Below, one piece after another: positions 9,067 to 18,037 of a stretch of 18,913 bases of DNA. The number at the start of each line of letters is the position of its first letter. Positions within the stretch are counted from its first letter, which is position 1. Position numbers and translations under genes: made by a program. The stretch is taken from the NCBI GenBank assembly GCA_037176845.1, contig JAYKXP010000376.1, positions 1-18,913 on the forward strand, written 5' to 3'. The notes below the pieces were generated by a model. That model searched no databases, was not told where the DNA came from, and saw nothing but the letters and a program-made list of their open reading frames with translations. This stretch comes from Paramarasmius palmivorus (Eukaryota; Basidiomycota; Agaricomycetes; Agaricales; Marasmiaceae).

Positions 9067-9628
9067 CTATGCATGCGGTAGTCGACTTTTTTTAGTTTGG
9101 GCACGAGGGGCTTGTGCGGTCACAGGAAGCGGAGGTGGTACTTTGGCGCCTGATGGAAGCCGTGCTGCTACGTTTGTACCGTGGCCGAAACGATCCTGCG
9201 ATGTCGGGCTGACATCGTCCTTTGGTGGAAAAGGAAAGGGTGTAGCCATCCCACTCGGAGGCGGCTCATCCATCTCCTCCGTGTCATCCTCCTCGTCGTC
9301 TTTCCGCCTGTTTCTCCCGCTCAGCTTGAACCGCTCCCATAAACTTGGTCGAACGGTCCTCAATGGCCTCGATAACGCGTTTGCACGTTGGCGCTTCTTC
9401 CTTATCCGATACCAGCGATAGGTAAAGCCTCCGGCGATGAGGAGGAGCAGCGCTATGACGAGAAGAAAAGCAATGAGGTATATCTGGCCACTATCAGACG
9501 CAGAGTTGAATGAAGGTGGATAGAGATGGTGTTAGAACGGGATATAGTGTAGAAGGAAGCAGGAACTGGACGGACGATGATGGCGACGAGGCTTGATTCG
9601 AAGGTACGGGTGTAAGGGTGGTGGACAT
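9067..9628 (-). CDS. Small single-pass membrane protein (copy B)
   Basis: Two exons are predicted. The start MSTTLTPVPSN at 9628 opens a Ser/Thr/Pro-rich N-terminus. The second exon (9483-9067) encodes a membrane segment, IYLIAFLLVIALLLLIAGGF, then RWYRIRKKRQRANALSRPLR, TVRPSLWERFKLSG, an acidic run (RKDDEEDDTEEMDE) and a Pro-rich tail ending LPHA. The intron acceptor at 9484 is supported by frame. The donor is either 9538 (GTTCTA, 168 residues in total) or 9607 (GTACCT, 145 residues); both keep phase. The positive-inside rule suggests N-out, C-in, with the tail in the cytosol. Such small anchored proteins are frequent in basidiomycetes and have no known function. It converges on the 7918-8990 gene. 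Confidence 0.6.
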
Positions 9629-10122
9629 GGTTTGATTGCGAAGTCGCTGTGTGGTTGTGTCTTAATATAATGCGTTAAGGCGGTGTTGATGGGACAGTAG
9701 ATGATCGGATTACTCGGAAAGCAACGCTAAGGTCCGTTCTCACGTACTGGTTCACGCGTCGTTCCTATTAACTTGCTATATCTCCCTTTCTCCTCTCGTA
9801 GCGGTATGACCAGGATCCAAATGTTAGAGGTGAGCCTTACCGTGTCCTGGCAATGTGGCAGTCTAATCTCGTTCATTTGCAATCAACTTTTTCGTTCAAC
9901 ACACAAGCCCATCTTTCCTTTCATATCCGTACATTCCTCAATTTCAACCCCTCTCCCGTGGTCTTCCCAGTCCTAAGTGAAGCTCCTAACCATCTGATTG
10001 CGACGCTACCAGTCAGTCAATTGATCCCATTTCGGTGCTTCGATAAGGTTCGCCCATATGGTGCCATTGATGGCTGCTGTTCATTGCTTTTGATCTGCAG
10101 CATCGGAAGGAGGTGGCTGACG
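9629..10122. other. Spacer between the two single-pass genes
   Basis: This holds the presumed promoter of copy B (TTATATTAAG on the minus strand near 9660-9670) and the 3' flank of copy C. Plus-strand frames here have no splice or family support. Confidence 0.4.
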
Positions 10123-10571
10123 TTATAGTTTGGATCCCGATGGAAGTGCTCTGGGTGCATTCGTTGTCTCAACATTCGGATTGTGACCGAGCTTCGCAGG
10201 TGGAATACTTTCCGGTGGTATTGAGCTTGCCCCGTACCCTGGAGGATAAGCGGTAATCGTCCCAGTAGAAGTCGTCTCGTCCATCTCGTCCATATCTTCC
10301 TCGTCCTTTGGCTTCTTTCCCCTACTCAACTTCAACCGTTCCCATAAACTCGGTCTAACATTCCTCAACGGTCTTGATAACGCATTTGCGCGTTGACGTT
10401 TCCCCTTGATGTAATACCATCGGATCGCGAAGCCTGCAAGAACGACTACGACGACGGCTATGACGATGTAGAAGATAAATTGTGTGCGGAAAGTGCCAGT
10501 GGTGACACTGCGGGAGTGCGATGAGGATGGAGCAGACAGCTTAGTGAAGGAACTTCATCGCACCTAGACAT
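10123..10571 (-). CDS. Small single-pass membrane protein (copy C)
   Basis: Two exons, 10571-10564 and 10507-10123, are joined by a 56-nt intron (GTGCGA...CCGCAG, with CACTAAG as likely branch), giving 130 residues that start MSSVTTGTFRTQF. Without this mini-exon the frame has no ATG before the membrane segment, which supports the splice. The hydrophobic core FIFYIVIAVVVVVLAGF is followed by RWYYIKGKRQRANALSRPLR, then NVRPSLWERLKLSRGKK, an acidic run (DEEDMDEMDE) and a tail ending ALPSGSKL. The block from the membrane edge through WER matches copy B almost residue for residue, while the acidic tails have diverged. A C-in single-pass topology is inferred; function is unknown. A minus-strand TATA box lies about 40-55 nt upstream. 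Confidence 0.68.
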
Positions 10572-10611
10572 TTTGTGGGTTTGATGGTAGTGATGATGGC
10601 CCACATTCTCG

Positions 10612-10624
10612 TTTATATATATAC
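10612..10624 (-). promoter_or_regulatory. TATA box of copy C
   Basis: TATATATATAAA on the minus strand lies 41-53 nt upstream of the ATG at 10571, a good distance for a core promoter with a short leader. Confidence 0.5.
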
Positions 10625-10803
10625 GCGGAAGTCTCTGAATCAATAGAGATTCGTATCATACCCATGATAGTCGTCTGAAACACGGGTTTCTCTAGCGAGA
10701 CGTTGATGAAATACTCACTTTATATTCATTACCCAAGTTCTGGACTGACACGGGTCAATGAATAGATTCAGGGAAATTTATATATTTGGATACATGCATT
10801 CGG

Positions 10804-11550
10804 TCACTTCATAAAGTCCTTCCAAGCACTACCAATAAGCGTTTCTCCCCAATCCTCGTTGGTCACCAACATCCCGTCACTCAATCGGGGACCCAAGAAG
10901 CGAACGATCTTTTGAATCCCTCGAGTGTTGGCAAAATATCGACCTGATGGAATAGTTCCCAAATGTCTATCCCAGCTTTAGTCAAGAGGTCATGTTTAAC
11001 GTTACTCGTTTTCATGCTTCAGATAGGTCCCAGAGTTGGTTGGATGCTTCTTCATTCCATCCCTCCCATTGCTCCCGATATTGTACCTGTGAAGCACGTT
11101 CAATACCGAAATACTGAGGCAAAACCGTCTAGGGCTCACGTAGGAATATACTCGTGCTCGAGCTGCTCCGAGAACTCTTTCAGTTCTTCAGGCTCGGGAG
11201 TGAGCGAAACCCCACTTTCTACTGATCGTTGTTGTTCGCATGATGAAATCGATGTCGGAAGTATCCTCATGTCCAAGCTTGTGCCATTAAAATGCGTATC
11301 CTGGTGGCGTACGAACCAATGTTAGTATCGAGTGCTCGTTCACTAGAAAACGAATGGTTCAGTTGGTGATGCGAAGGGACGGAAATGTATTTGATACGTA
11401 CTTCATTACTCTCTGAGATGCATCTATTACTGACTGGACCACATATTTCTTTCCAGCCGCATTGAGATTTAGCAAATTCTGTAGTGGGGGTTCCTTTGGT
11501 TCCAGAGGTGGAGAATCACGCATGAGACGAAGGAGAATCTCGATTGTCAT
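10804..11550 (-). pseudogene. Decayed BTB/POZ-like gene, 3' part
   Basis: The best block is LLRLMRDSPPLEPKEPPLQN followed by AAGKKYVVQSVIDASQRVM (exon 11550-11402). Its pattern fits the second half of a fungal BTB/POZ domain, in which an AxKYxVxxVxD helix follows a proline-rich loop; BTB domains mediate dimerisation and cullin binding. A 59-nt intron (11401-11343, branch CTGAAC, acceptor TTTTCTAG) joins it in phase to NERALDTNIGSYATRIRILM, which stops at TGA 11267-11269. Further down, the frames EPEELKEFSEQLEHEYIPT (to 11140) and LSDGMLVTNEDWGETLIG (to the stop at 10804) look coding but do not join cleanly. The N-terminal half of a BTB domain is missing upstream. It is most likely a truncated, decaying gene; the BTB call is by eye. 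Confidence 0.35.
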
Positions 11551-12027
11551 GTCCCGTTCGGGAGCATTACAAAGCCACCGTTAGCTGCTGGAGGTATTTT
11601 CTTGCTTGGTAAGTAGGAAATGCTGGTGAAACCTGTTGGGATCACGTTCATCGATGCGGCTGGAGCTTAATGGTTCCGTGTAGTAGCGTTTTCTATTTAC
11701 TAGAACAATTTCACGACAGTGTGCTCTCTAGTTGTCAAAATATCCACGACGACAAGTATCAATCGGTTACTTACACCATCTTTTATACTGACGGTCGGAG
11801 AGCCTACTAGCGATCGACGTAGTTCCAATCTAGTTCAAGCGCCCATCTTTTAACCCTAAGTGTCTTGATTCATCGATCCTACAGACTAGGGACCAGGGTC
11901 ATGTGGATACTCAGTGCTCACGGGTAGTGTTGCCAATTTAATCTAGACACCGCCATTCAAAGATTTTGATGAACCCGGGGTATAGTTGCTGTTCCTTCCT
12001 TCCTTCCCTCGTCTCTTGCCATATCTC
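11551..12027. other. Divergent spacer
   Basis: It separates the minus-strand BTB-like relic from the plus-strand membrane gene. It contains TATAAAAG on the minus strand near 11790-11798 and GGTATAGT at 11979-11986, about 45 nt before the 12028 start. No gene is visible. Confidence 0.4.
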
Positions 12028-12845
12028 ATGAACCACGCTATGAAAGGCATTAGAGTCGCGCGGCCAGCTCGCGTCAGCTCAGAAGTCACTCTGGAAAATC
12101 AGGCCGAATATCCACCCAAACAAGAATTCGACCAACAAATTATCAGCGTACCCAAACCTATACCCCGCCGACGGAAGCTCGACTCCAATTCGAACCAAGA
12201 AGACCCTCCATTTTTCGTTACGCTATGTCTTCTCGTTCTTATCGGAACGAACCCAACACGACTAAGAGCGTACTTGAACTCGCATGATTCGAGTACATGG
12301 GATGCTTTCATACAGGGGTTGATCAGACGTTGGCAAACACTGGGGATTTTTACCGGATTACTCCTCTCCGCTACAACGACAATGCTTTTTTCAGAAAGAG
12401 TGTCGGGAGCCTCATACGTCGCAACACTGGCTTCGATGTGCGCAGCAATAATTTCTATCGCATTTGGGACAGGACTTTCATTTGTGTTCACGGACGTAAC
12501 AGCCGAAGAGTTCAAGGTGCGTGACTGATACTATCGGTTTAGAGGAGTCCTGATTCGAGACGTAAACACTAGGTTCTAGCGGACCACACCTTACACATGG
12601 TGTTCCTATTATCCATCCCGAATTTGTTCGCGATGGGGTCAATGCTGTCACTGTACATCTCTATCACTATCTTTGCCTGGACCTTTGACCAGGATGGGGT
12701 CGCTGATCTACTCGCAAAGATAGGCACTACTGCTGCTGGAGTAGTTCTATGTGCATTGATTGCATATGCTACTTGGCTATTGAACATTGTCAGGGCTGAA
12801 GTCCGGCAGAGCAGGATGGAGAGAGATAACGAGACTAATAGTTGA
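12028..12845 (+). CDS. Four-pass-like membrane protein of unknown function
   Basis: Two exons, 12028-12516 and 12573-12845, with a 56-nt phase-0 intron (GTGCGT...CACTAG) give 253 residues. The join reads TAEEFK/VLADHTLHMVF, and the upstream ORF would otherwise stop at once. Residues 1-90 are polar with a basic patch (PIPRRRK). STWDAFIQGLIRRWQ precedes the first clear membrane segment (about 104-121). Further segments lie at about 130-155, 172-199 and 213-235, and a basic C-terminal tail follows. A polar N-terminus and an amphipathic W/RW helix running into hydrophobic hairpins are common in uncharacterised Agaricomycete membrane families, some with DUF6535-type layout; membership is not established. 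ATG 12028 is the first in-frame ATG. ATG 12040 is an alternative. Confidence 0.7.
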
Positions 12846-13037
12846 AGGTTTCGGGAAGAAATTGAAGGGGAAGCGATACTAGTATACCACACAATGCTCA
12901 ACTATGGTTCAGTTTCAAAGAGAACTTAGCTTTCCGTGCGTCGGGAACTTTTGGATAGTGCTACATCAATTTGAACCCTTACTACATCCAACTATGTGAA
13001 CAAAAAGCGAGAGTAATTGGAAGGTATGTGTAGCCTA

Positions 13038-13589
13038 CTACACTGCAAAATCATTCCAACAAGGTTCATCCTGTATGACACTTCGGACCAAGTCTGGCCA
13101 TGGTTCCATCGCATTCCACTCATCACAGAATAGCTCTACGCCTACCTCGATGATACGATCAAGGTCGCAGTATCATGCCTTCCAGGCATCATGGTAGCGG
13201 TTCTGAAATCGTAGGTTCACGAGCTTGCCAGCCTTGAACAGGACTCACAAGCGCATCGTATCCTGTAGGAAGCTCGTTTGCAAATGCTTGTAGAGCCGTC
13301 GTCAGTTCTGCAAACCCTGCGTTCCCATATACCCAAAGGGTGGCGTAGAAATAAAGTCGATGTCAACGACTTCTCCGCGCCGAAGTTTATACATGACTAC
13401 GTAGATATCAGCGCTAGAATGTTTGGCTGTATTCCTATCTAAATGAAAACACATCAGCCCCAAAACATCTACCAAAGGAACATTTTTGATTCGAAAGATC
13501 CGGATACGGAGCGGCATGCATGAATTGGAGAAAGGGTTGCAACTACTGCTCCGCTTTCTGCAGATTGACGACGTTTTTTTATCTACCAT
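13038..13589 (-). pseudogene. Pseudogene of an unrecognised protein
   Basis: A continuous protein-like trace runs through three lesions. It opens at ATG 13589 and runs through DRNTAKHSSADIYVVMYKLR and GEVVDIDFI, then shifts frame near 13355 to YATLWVYGNAGFAELTTALQ and AFANELPTGYDAL. It shifts again near 13225 to LVNLRFQNRYHDAWKA. It next meets an in-frame TGA at 13175-13173 and continues YCDLDRIIEVGVELFCDEW, ending DEPCWNDFAV at a TAG (13040-13038). No intron of normal size explains the shifts. The family is not recognised; the sequence is rich in aromatic and acidic residues and looks soluble. Confidence 0.5.
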
Positions 13590-13911
13590 GGCCGGGGAAA
13601 CCCTTCGGACAAAGCTTCGAGGGTCTGAACATGAGCGCCGTAGAACTGGCCATCGGAGGAACGGAATATAACGTCGACTGGGGATATGCAGCCTTTAACT
13701 GTAGTGTGAGTGACCAGCGTCAGGATACGTTGTTACACAGGCATGGTACAATATTAACGCACTTTGGCACATATGAGCACCGAAAGGAACTCGTTCGTTA
13801 GGCTTTCAGATCAGAGGGGGCTCCAAATTCCAAATTTCTTCGGATCCCTTATATACCACATGAAAAACAGTAATGAATTCTCCTTGTCTGTAAGCTGATT
13901 AATTGCTCAAC

Positions 13912-14250
13912 CTACTCCAGTGAGCATCTACCTCGGATGAACCATCGCTCATCCTCTTCGTAAGTACCATGTGGGTAAAGATTCTGAAGAGCAACCCAAG
14001 CATGCCCGCGAATCAAAATGAAGAGAAGCAACGCATTTCCGAGACTGAACGCATCGAGAACGTGGAGGTTCACTTTCAAGAAGCGATCCGCGTGTGACAA
14101 GGTGTGATAAGAGCCATATTGCCGTTTCAGGGTCTGGCATATGCAGGGTCTTCCTCTTGCCGGGTCCGGGCCTTCGCCTTGGTATTTTCTTTCTGTCAAG
14201 TGTCGGGAGATATCAGCGGCTGCACGAAATGATGCTTGAACAGATTGCAT
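13912..14250 (-). CDS. Possible small hypothetical protein
   Basis: A 112-codon minus-strand frame starts at an ATG (14250). It contains DRFLKVNLHVLDAFSLGNAL, LLFILIRGHAWVALQNLYP and an acidic end, EEDERW. The D-x-F-S-L-G-N stretch faintly recalls subdomain IX of protein kinases, but no other kinase motif (HRD, DFG, glycine loop) is visible nearby, so no function is given. An overlapping frame at 14140-13949 is also open, which lowers confidence. Confidence 0.22.
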   Translation of the reverse strand: MQSVQASFRAAADISRHLTERKYQGEGPDPARGRPCICQTLKRQYGSYHTLSHADRFLKVNLHVLDAFSLGNALLLFILIRGHAWVALQNLYPHGTYEEDERWFIRGRCSLE

Positions 14251-15343
14251 GGTGTTTACAGCTTTGCATTGTAACCTGAGCTAGATCTTCTCTTCTGACT
14301 CCGACAGTATGTATATAAACCAACGTTTTTGGGTCTTGAAAGCTTTACGTGATTGATATTCGGATCAGTTTATCGTTGCCGTGGGGAATGAGAAAGTGCA
14401 AGAACTGTGTTCCAAAGTAGCTGTAGGATATTTGCAAAGAGCAGCATCTACTTAAGACACCATATTGAATGGACCTGCATAGACGTGCATAAGTACATAT
14501 AACAACTTGCACAAATTCCACATGTATCAGCGAGTACAGCCTGAGTAAGTCCGACTCCAAGAACAAGGAATCGACAAAGAGCGAGCCACATGACCGTGAT
14601 CCGACAAGCGTATCGAACAAGATTTCAGATCTGAGACTGGCTAGGCGCTAGTTTGTTAGCGAGGCACATAAAGAGCACATGGAACAAGTGTTCCTCTCCA
14701 AGTTCCCCCATCATCTTGCTTGCTTCGACTCGCCATGCCACCAAAACGTTCCGTTGCTAGTCAAGATGATACGCCACCCTCAACAAAATGCCCAGTGGAG
14801 TCTATACGTCTGCTATAGACACGCTAAATTCATATGGCTTCACACTAGTCGAGGATTGCTCTCTGTGAATCGACGCCATAATTCGTTGCTCCGACGGCCA
14901 ACACTTTGGGACACACGTTCAGAATCTCGAAGTTTTCCAGGGAGTTTCGTCCCTCTCGCAAATCTGACCAGTTCGTAAGAAGGAATACTCTCCACCTCAA
15001 TCAATGCTCTCTCCGAGACGAGAGCTATATATCGGATGCACCTTCGTTTACATGCACAAATACCCCTCACCCGGAATTGAAAGACTTCCACTCCAAGATT
15101 ACTTGATCTAAACCTCAGCGTAGGAGAAACGTGATTCGATCCGCAATCTGACATCTCAGATGCAATGAGTATGGGCCAGGTTTCGGTCTTTTACTCTCAT
15201 CATTCATACTATTACCAATCAAGCAGAAAAACAAGCCTAATATCAAAACGTGAACTACGCCGAGCGCGAACGCGTCGGTATCTCCTTCACAAACTCCATA
15301 ACAAAGAGTATTCGACATTGACCATATCAGCCAGATGTCTTTC
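14251..15343. other. No convincing gene
   Basis: A TATATAAA lies on the plus strand at 14313-14320 with no clear gene after it. Several 60-100 codon frames overlap on both strands, for example at 14840-15154, with no splice or family support. Confidence 0.35.
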
Positions 15344-15793
15344 CTATGCGATAATTTGGAAGTGAGGAGGGTAAATGTTCGGACGCCCCCGAAATAGCTC
15401 ATGGTAACTGTGGTGTCAATTTTATTAAATGAACGAATAGTAAACGCTTTTGGTTAGTTCATCACATAGTCGTTTCGAACCAAAGACTTACCGATCTATT
15501 ACTCGTAAAAAAATATCGGGAAGCATGGACCTGTGGAACCTCTCTCTCCTCTGGCGACTATGATCGAAGAGTCCGAAAACCGCCATGTAAGAACGTAGAA
15601 GATCGGAAGATACTATCCTCGTAGGATGATGGAGTAAACGTTTGGGGTGTATTCGATGAACTTCATAATTACCTTCAGTCGACGGATTTAAAGGGAATTC
15701 AATGATACAAAGTTTGCACCGCATTGGTGATGAAGGCTGAGTGCGTATACCGACGGTATGAGAAGATATGAAAAAATCTTCGAGCGGTAACAT
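15344..15793 (-). CDS. Spliced fragment of unknown function
   Basis: Exon 15793-15492 and exon 15407-15344 are joined in phase by an 84-nt intron with a strong donor (GTAAGT) and acceptor (TTGACACCACAG), giving 121 residues from MLPLEDFFISSHTVG to FQIIA and a TAG. If that TAG is a mutation, the same frame continues with ERHLADMVNVEYSLLWSL before a TGA at about 15289. The first exon directly follows a possible acceptor (TTCCAG), so it may be internal to a longer gene. Charged, helix-prone text such as SRQRRERFHRSM and DIFLRVIDRYHELFRG supports coding. Not recognised. Confidence 0.35.
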
Positions 15794-15875
15794 CTGGAAG
15801 ACGTTTTATGCAAGATAAATGTATAAGGTTTTAGGGTTTAATAGTTTAATCTTGACTTTCTTTATTTCTCGTGTC

Positions 15876-16156
15876 TTATTGGTACAAACTGTTTTCATAC
15901 ATGAGTTCCATGTCTTCCTGGCACTCTCTCACGACAAGTTTAGAGACAAAAACAGCCGTCCGTAAGAGTCCCGGCTGATCGAGAAGGTTTCCTTAAAAAA
16001 ACTTCAGTTTGCTACTGCGCTAGGCGTAACCCTCTATTACTTACCGCGACAAAAATGTTTGTGGAACATCATCGATGGTGCCTCGTTGCGGCAGTACTGT
16101 CTGTCTGGAAGAGATGCACTGTTTATTCCTAGATCCAGTGGGACCAATAAGGTGAA
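15876..16156 (-). CDS. Spliced C-terminal fragment of unknown function
   Basis: Exon 16156-16045 and exon 15991-15876 are joined in phase by a 53-nt intron (GTAAGT...TTTAAG), reading SASLPDRQYCRNEAPSMMF and, after the splice, NLLDQPGLLRTAVFVSKLVV and RECQEDMELMYENSLYQ, then TAA. The exon start at 16156 assumes the acceptor GGGTAG; the upstream exon was not found with confidence. MMQFTRVQSNADIQNRR at about 16520-16470 is a candidate first exon. It could be the 5' part of the gene continuing at 15793. Confidence 0.35.
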
Positions 16157-16990
16157 CTACCCGACAAGCCTTCCAACCAAATCTCCCGTGATGTGGACAC
16201 TTCTCTTGGGGATAGCGATAGCCCAAACCTCGTCCTAGTGAATACAAACACTATCATCAGCGTGATGAATACAAACACAACAACCTATGAAAAGACGGCG
16301 AATGTCAACCTGGTATATGGGAATGAAATCATCCCTTAAATCCCACGTTAGCATTTCTTTGGACCCTTGAAAGGTGCAAGAACGCGCTTACTGATTCTAA
16401 ATCCTCTGTCAACGAAGTAGACTTAACCACAAGAATTCGAGCGAAAACGGGGATCCCCACTCTCGGCAAACCATATCCGACGGTTCTGGATGTCAGCGTT
16501 AGATTGTACACGAGTAAACTGCATCATGAGGGCGAGTGCTGCCCTGTAATATCATAGAGAATGAATGATCGTCTAGTCGCGTTCTAGATTGGAATCAGGA
16601 AGGAGAAGCACCTAGGAGTGTCCCGACCAGTGGTAATATTATCGTTTGTTGTCTGCCATGGCCTTTTTACATGCTGCGTGGATCTCCGCTGCGTTCTACA
16701 TAGTCATAAGAAAACAACAAGTTCGCGACTAGAAGAGAGACTGCTTAACGACTTCTCCCTGAACATCCGCGAATCCGCTATGCCAACTTTTTATTTTTTT
16801 TTTTTTTCCCACGAAGAGCTTAATCCAGGGAATAAAGACTGAGCTGAGCGAACAGGAAGAAACGAGCATCTGATGCAGAGCGCTTCGCTTCATTACAGTT
16901 TGGGATTCGTGGCGATGCATTGTTTTTAGATTGAAACCGCCTTAGCTCACATTTCCGTAGCATCCGAGCCTTGATTTTCCACGATACGCT
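16157..16990. other. Possible exons, T-tract, nothing firm
   Basis: The minus-strand text VVVFVFITLMIVFVF (about 16270-16226) lies in a tandem 13-base repeat of GTGTTTGTATTCA and may be a membrane segment or just repeat. A 14-base T run lies at 16794-16807. The plus-strand frame at 16618-16842 crosses this run and is not trusted. Confidence 0.3.
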
Positions 16991-17226
16991 CTAGATTATT
17001 CCGCAAGGTCGTTAAGATTCTATGCGCGACGTTTTTGGAAACGGAACTCACACTGCGGATGGAGAATCCAGACATACAGATTCAAGTAAGTGTTAGAGCT
17101 CATATTCTTTGAACCATAAGAGTTTCACTCTACTTACAGAACTGGACCGAGGCTCATAAAACCACCAGAGCGATAGGCTTAAGTCCTTATTCGCGTTGCA
17201 TCGCTGGAATCGTGATATGTCATTGA
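16991..17226 (+). CDS. Internal or terminal exons of an unrecognised gene
   Basis: A 54-nt intron (17086-17139, GTAAGT...ACTTACAG) is among the clearest in the window. It joins FRKVVKILCATFLETELTLR and MENPDIQIQ to NWTEAHKTTRAIGLSPYSRC and a TGA at 17224-17226. Upstream, the frame closes at a TGA near 16970, so the exon probably starts after an acceptor such as CTAG at 16991-16994. Earlier exons were not found. It is a fragment or a short gene of unknown role. Confidence 0.33.
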
Positions 17227-17792
17227 TGCCAGCAATGAATCTGCATAAGCACTACATCCACATTCACTTCCCAACGTAGTAGCAGTGGACAATAACCTGC
17301 AAGCAGCGAAGACCGACAGTGCTAGAACGAGATATTTTGTGCCGAGGAGAGTGGGTCACGCTCTGCCGAATGTTTGAGAACGGAGTAGCGAGCGCAACCG
17401 AGTGCAGAGAGTAGTGTCGAACGACGCGAGGGTCATCCATGTTAACAATCGTGAGAGACAGGACTATGGTTATTGGTAACATCGCCGAGAAGAGACACCC
17501 TGAAGAGAGCGAGAGGGAAGGGGAAGAACGGAACCAGCACATCTATCATGTACAAAGCCTCGCTTTTATGTGATCATCAGAGTCTACGGAAAACAATGTC
17601 GGGGAAATGTGGGACACGTAACATACTGAGCCTCTCGATCAGCAAACGTATGAAAGCTGGAAGCCATATGGGTCATGGTATCATGGGATCATGAAGTAGA
17701 AGACGAGAGATGAGAGGAGATGAGTTCCATGCACAATCAAGCTGCGAGAGGAAGTTGACCTACAACGTAGATATGAGGGCTAAGCGTGACAG
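17227..17792. other. No convincing gene
   Basis: The minus-strand frame 17542-17264 has a hydrophobic stretch (AMLPITIVLSLTIVNM) but no start context, splice partner or relative in the window. Confidence 0.3.
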
Positions 17793-18037
17793 CTAGCTGG
17801 GTAGAAATCGACAGTGTCCAATATAGCGACGACAACGATCACTAAGGCCTTGAAATCGAGAAAGCCGCAGGAGATTTCTTCCAATTGTTTGGGTAGTTCG
17901 CTTGAGGTCTTCTGTCATTGAATATTGTGCAGATATTGATTGCGAAGCAACAAGACCATCACTGGTAAGACATATGATTTTTTGAACAACAAATCGCAAA
18001 CTTACATCAGATGGCTCAGTTTGTCAAGCCACAAGCC
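17793..18037 (-). CDS. Weak spliced fragment
   Basis: GTAAGT at 18005 and TTACCAG ending at 17962 define a 44-nt intron that joins GLWLDKLSHLI to DGLVASQSISAQYSMTEDLK and a stop at 17793. An overlapping frame (QLEEISCGFLDFKALVIVVV) is equally open, so the reading is uncertain. Confidence 0.17.

Noticed and set aside
15115..15402. Hydrophobic minus-strand frame with DAFALG, as a kinase-like or membrane gene
   Set aside because: It overlaps, in another frame, the exon supported by the 84-nt intron, and no further kinase motif is visible.
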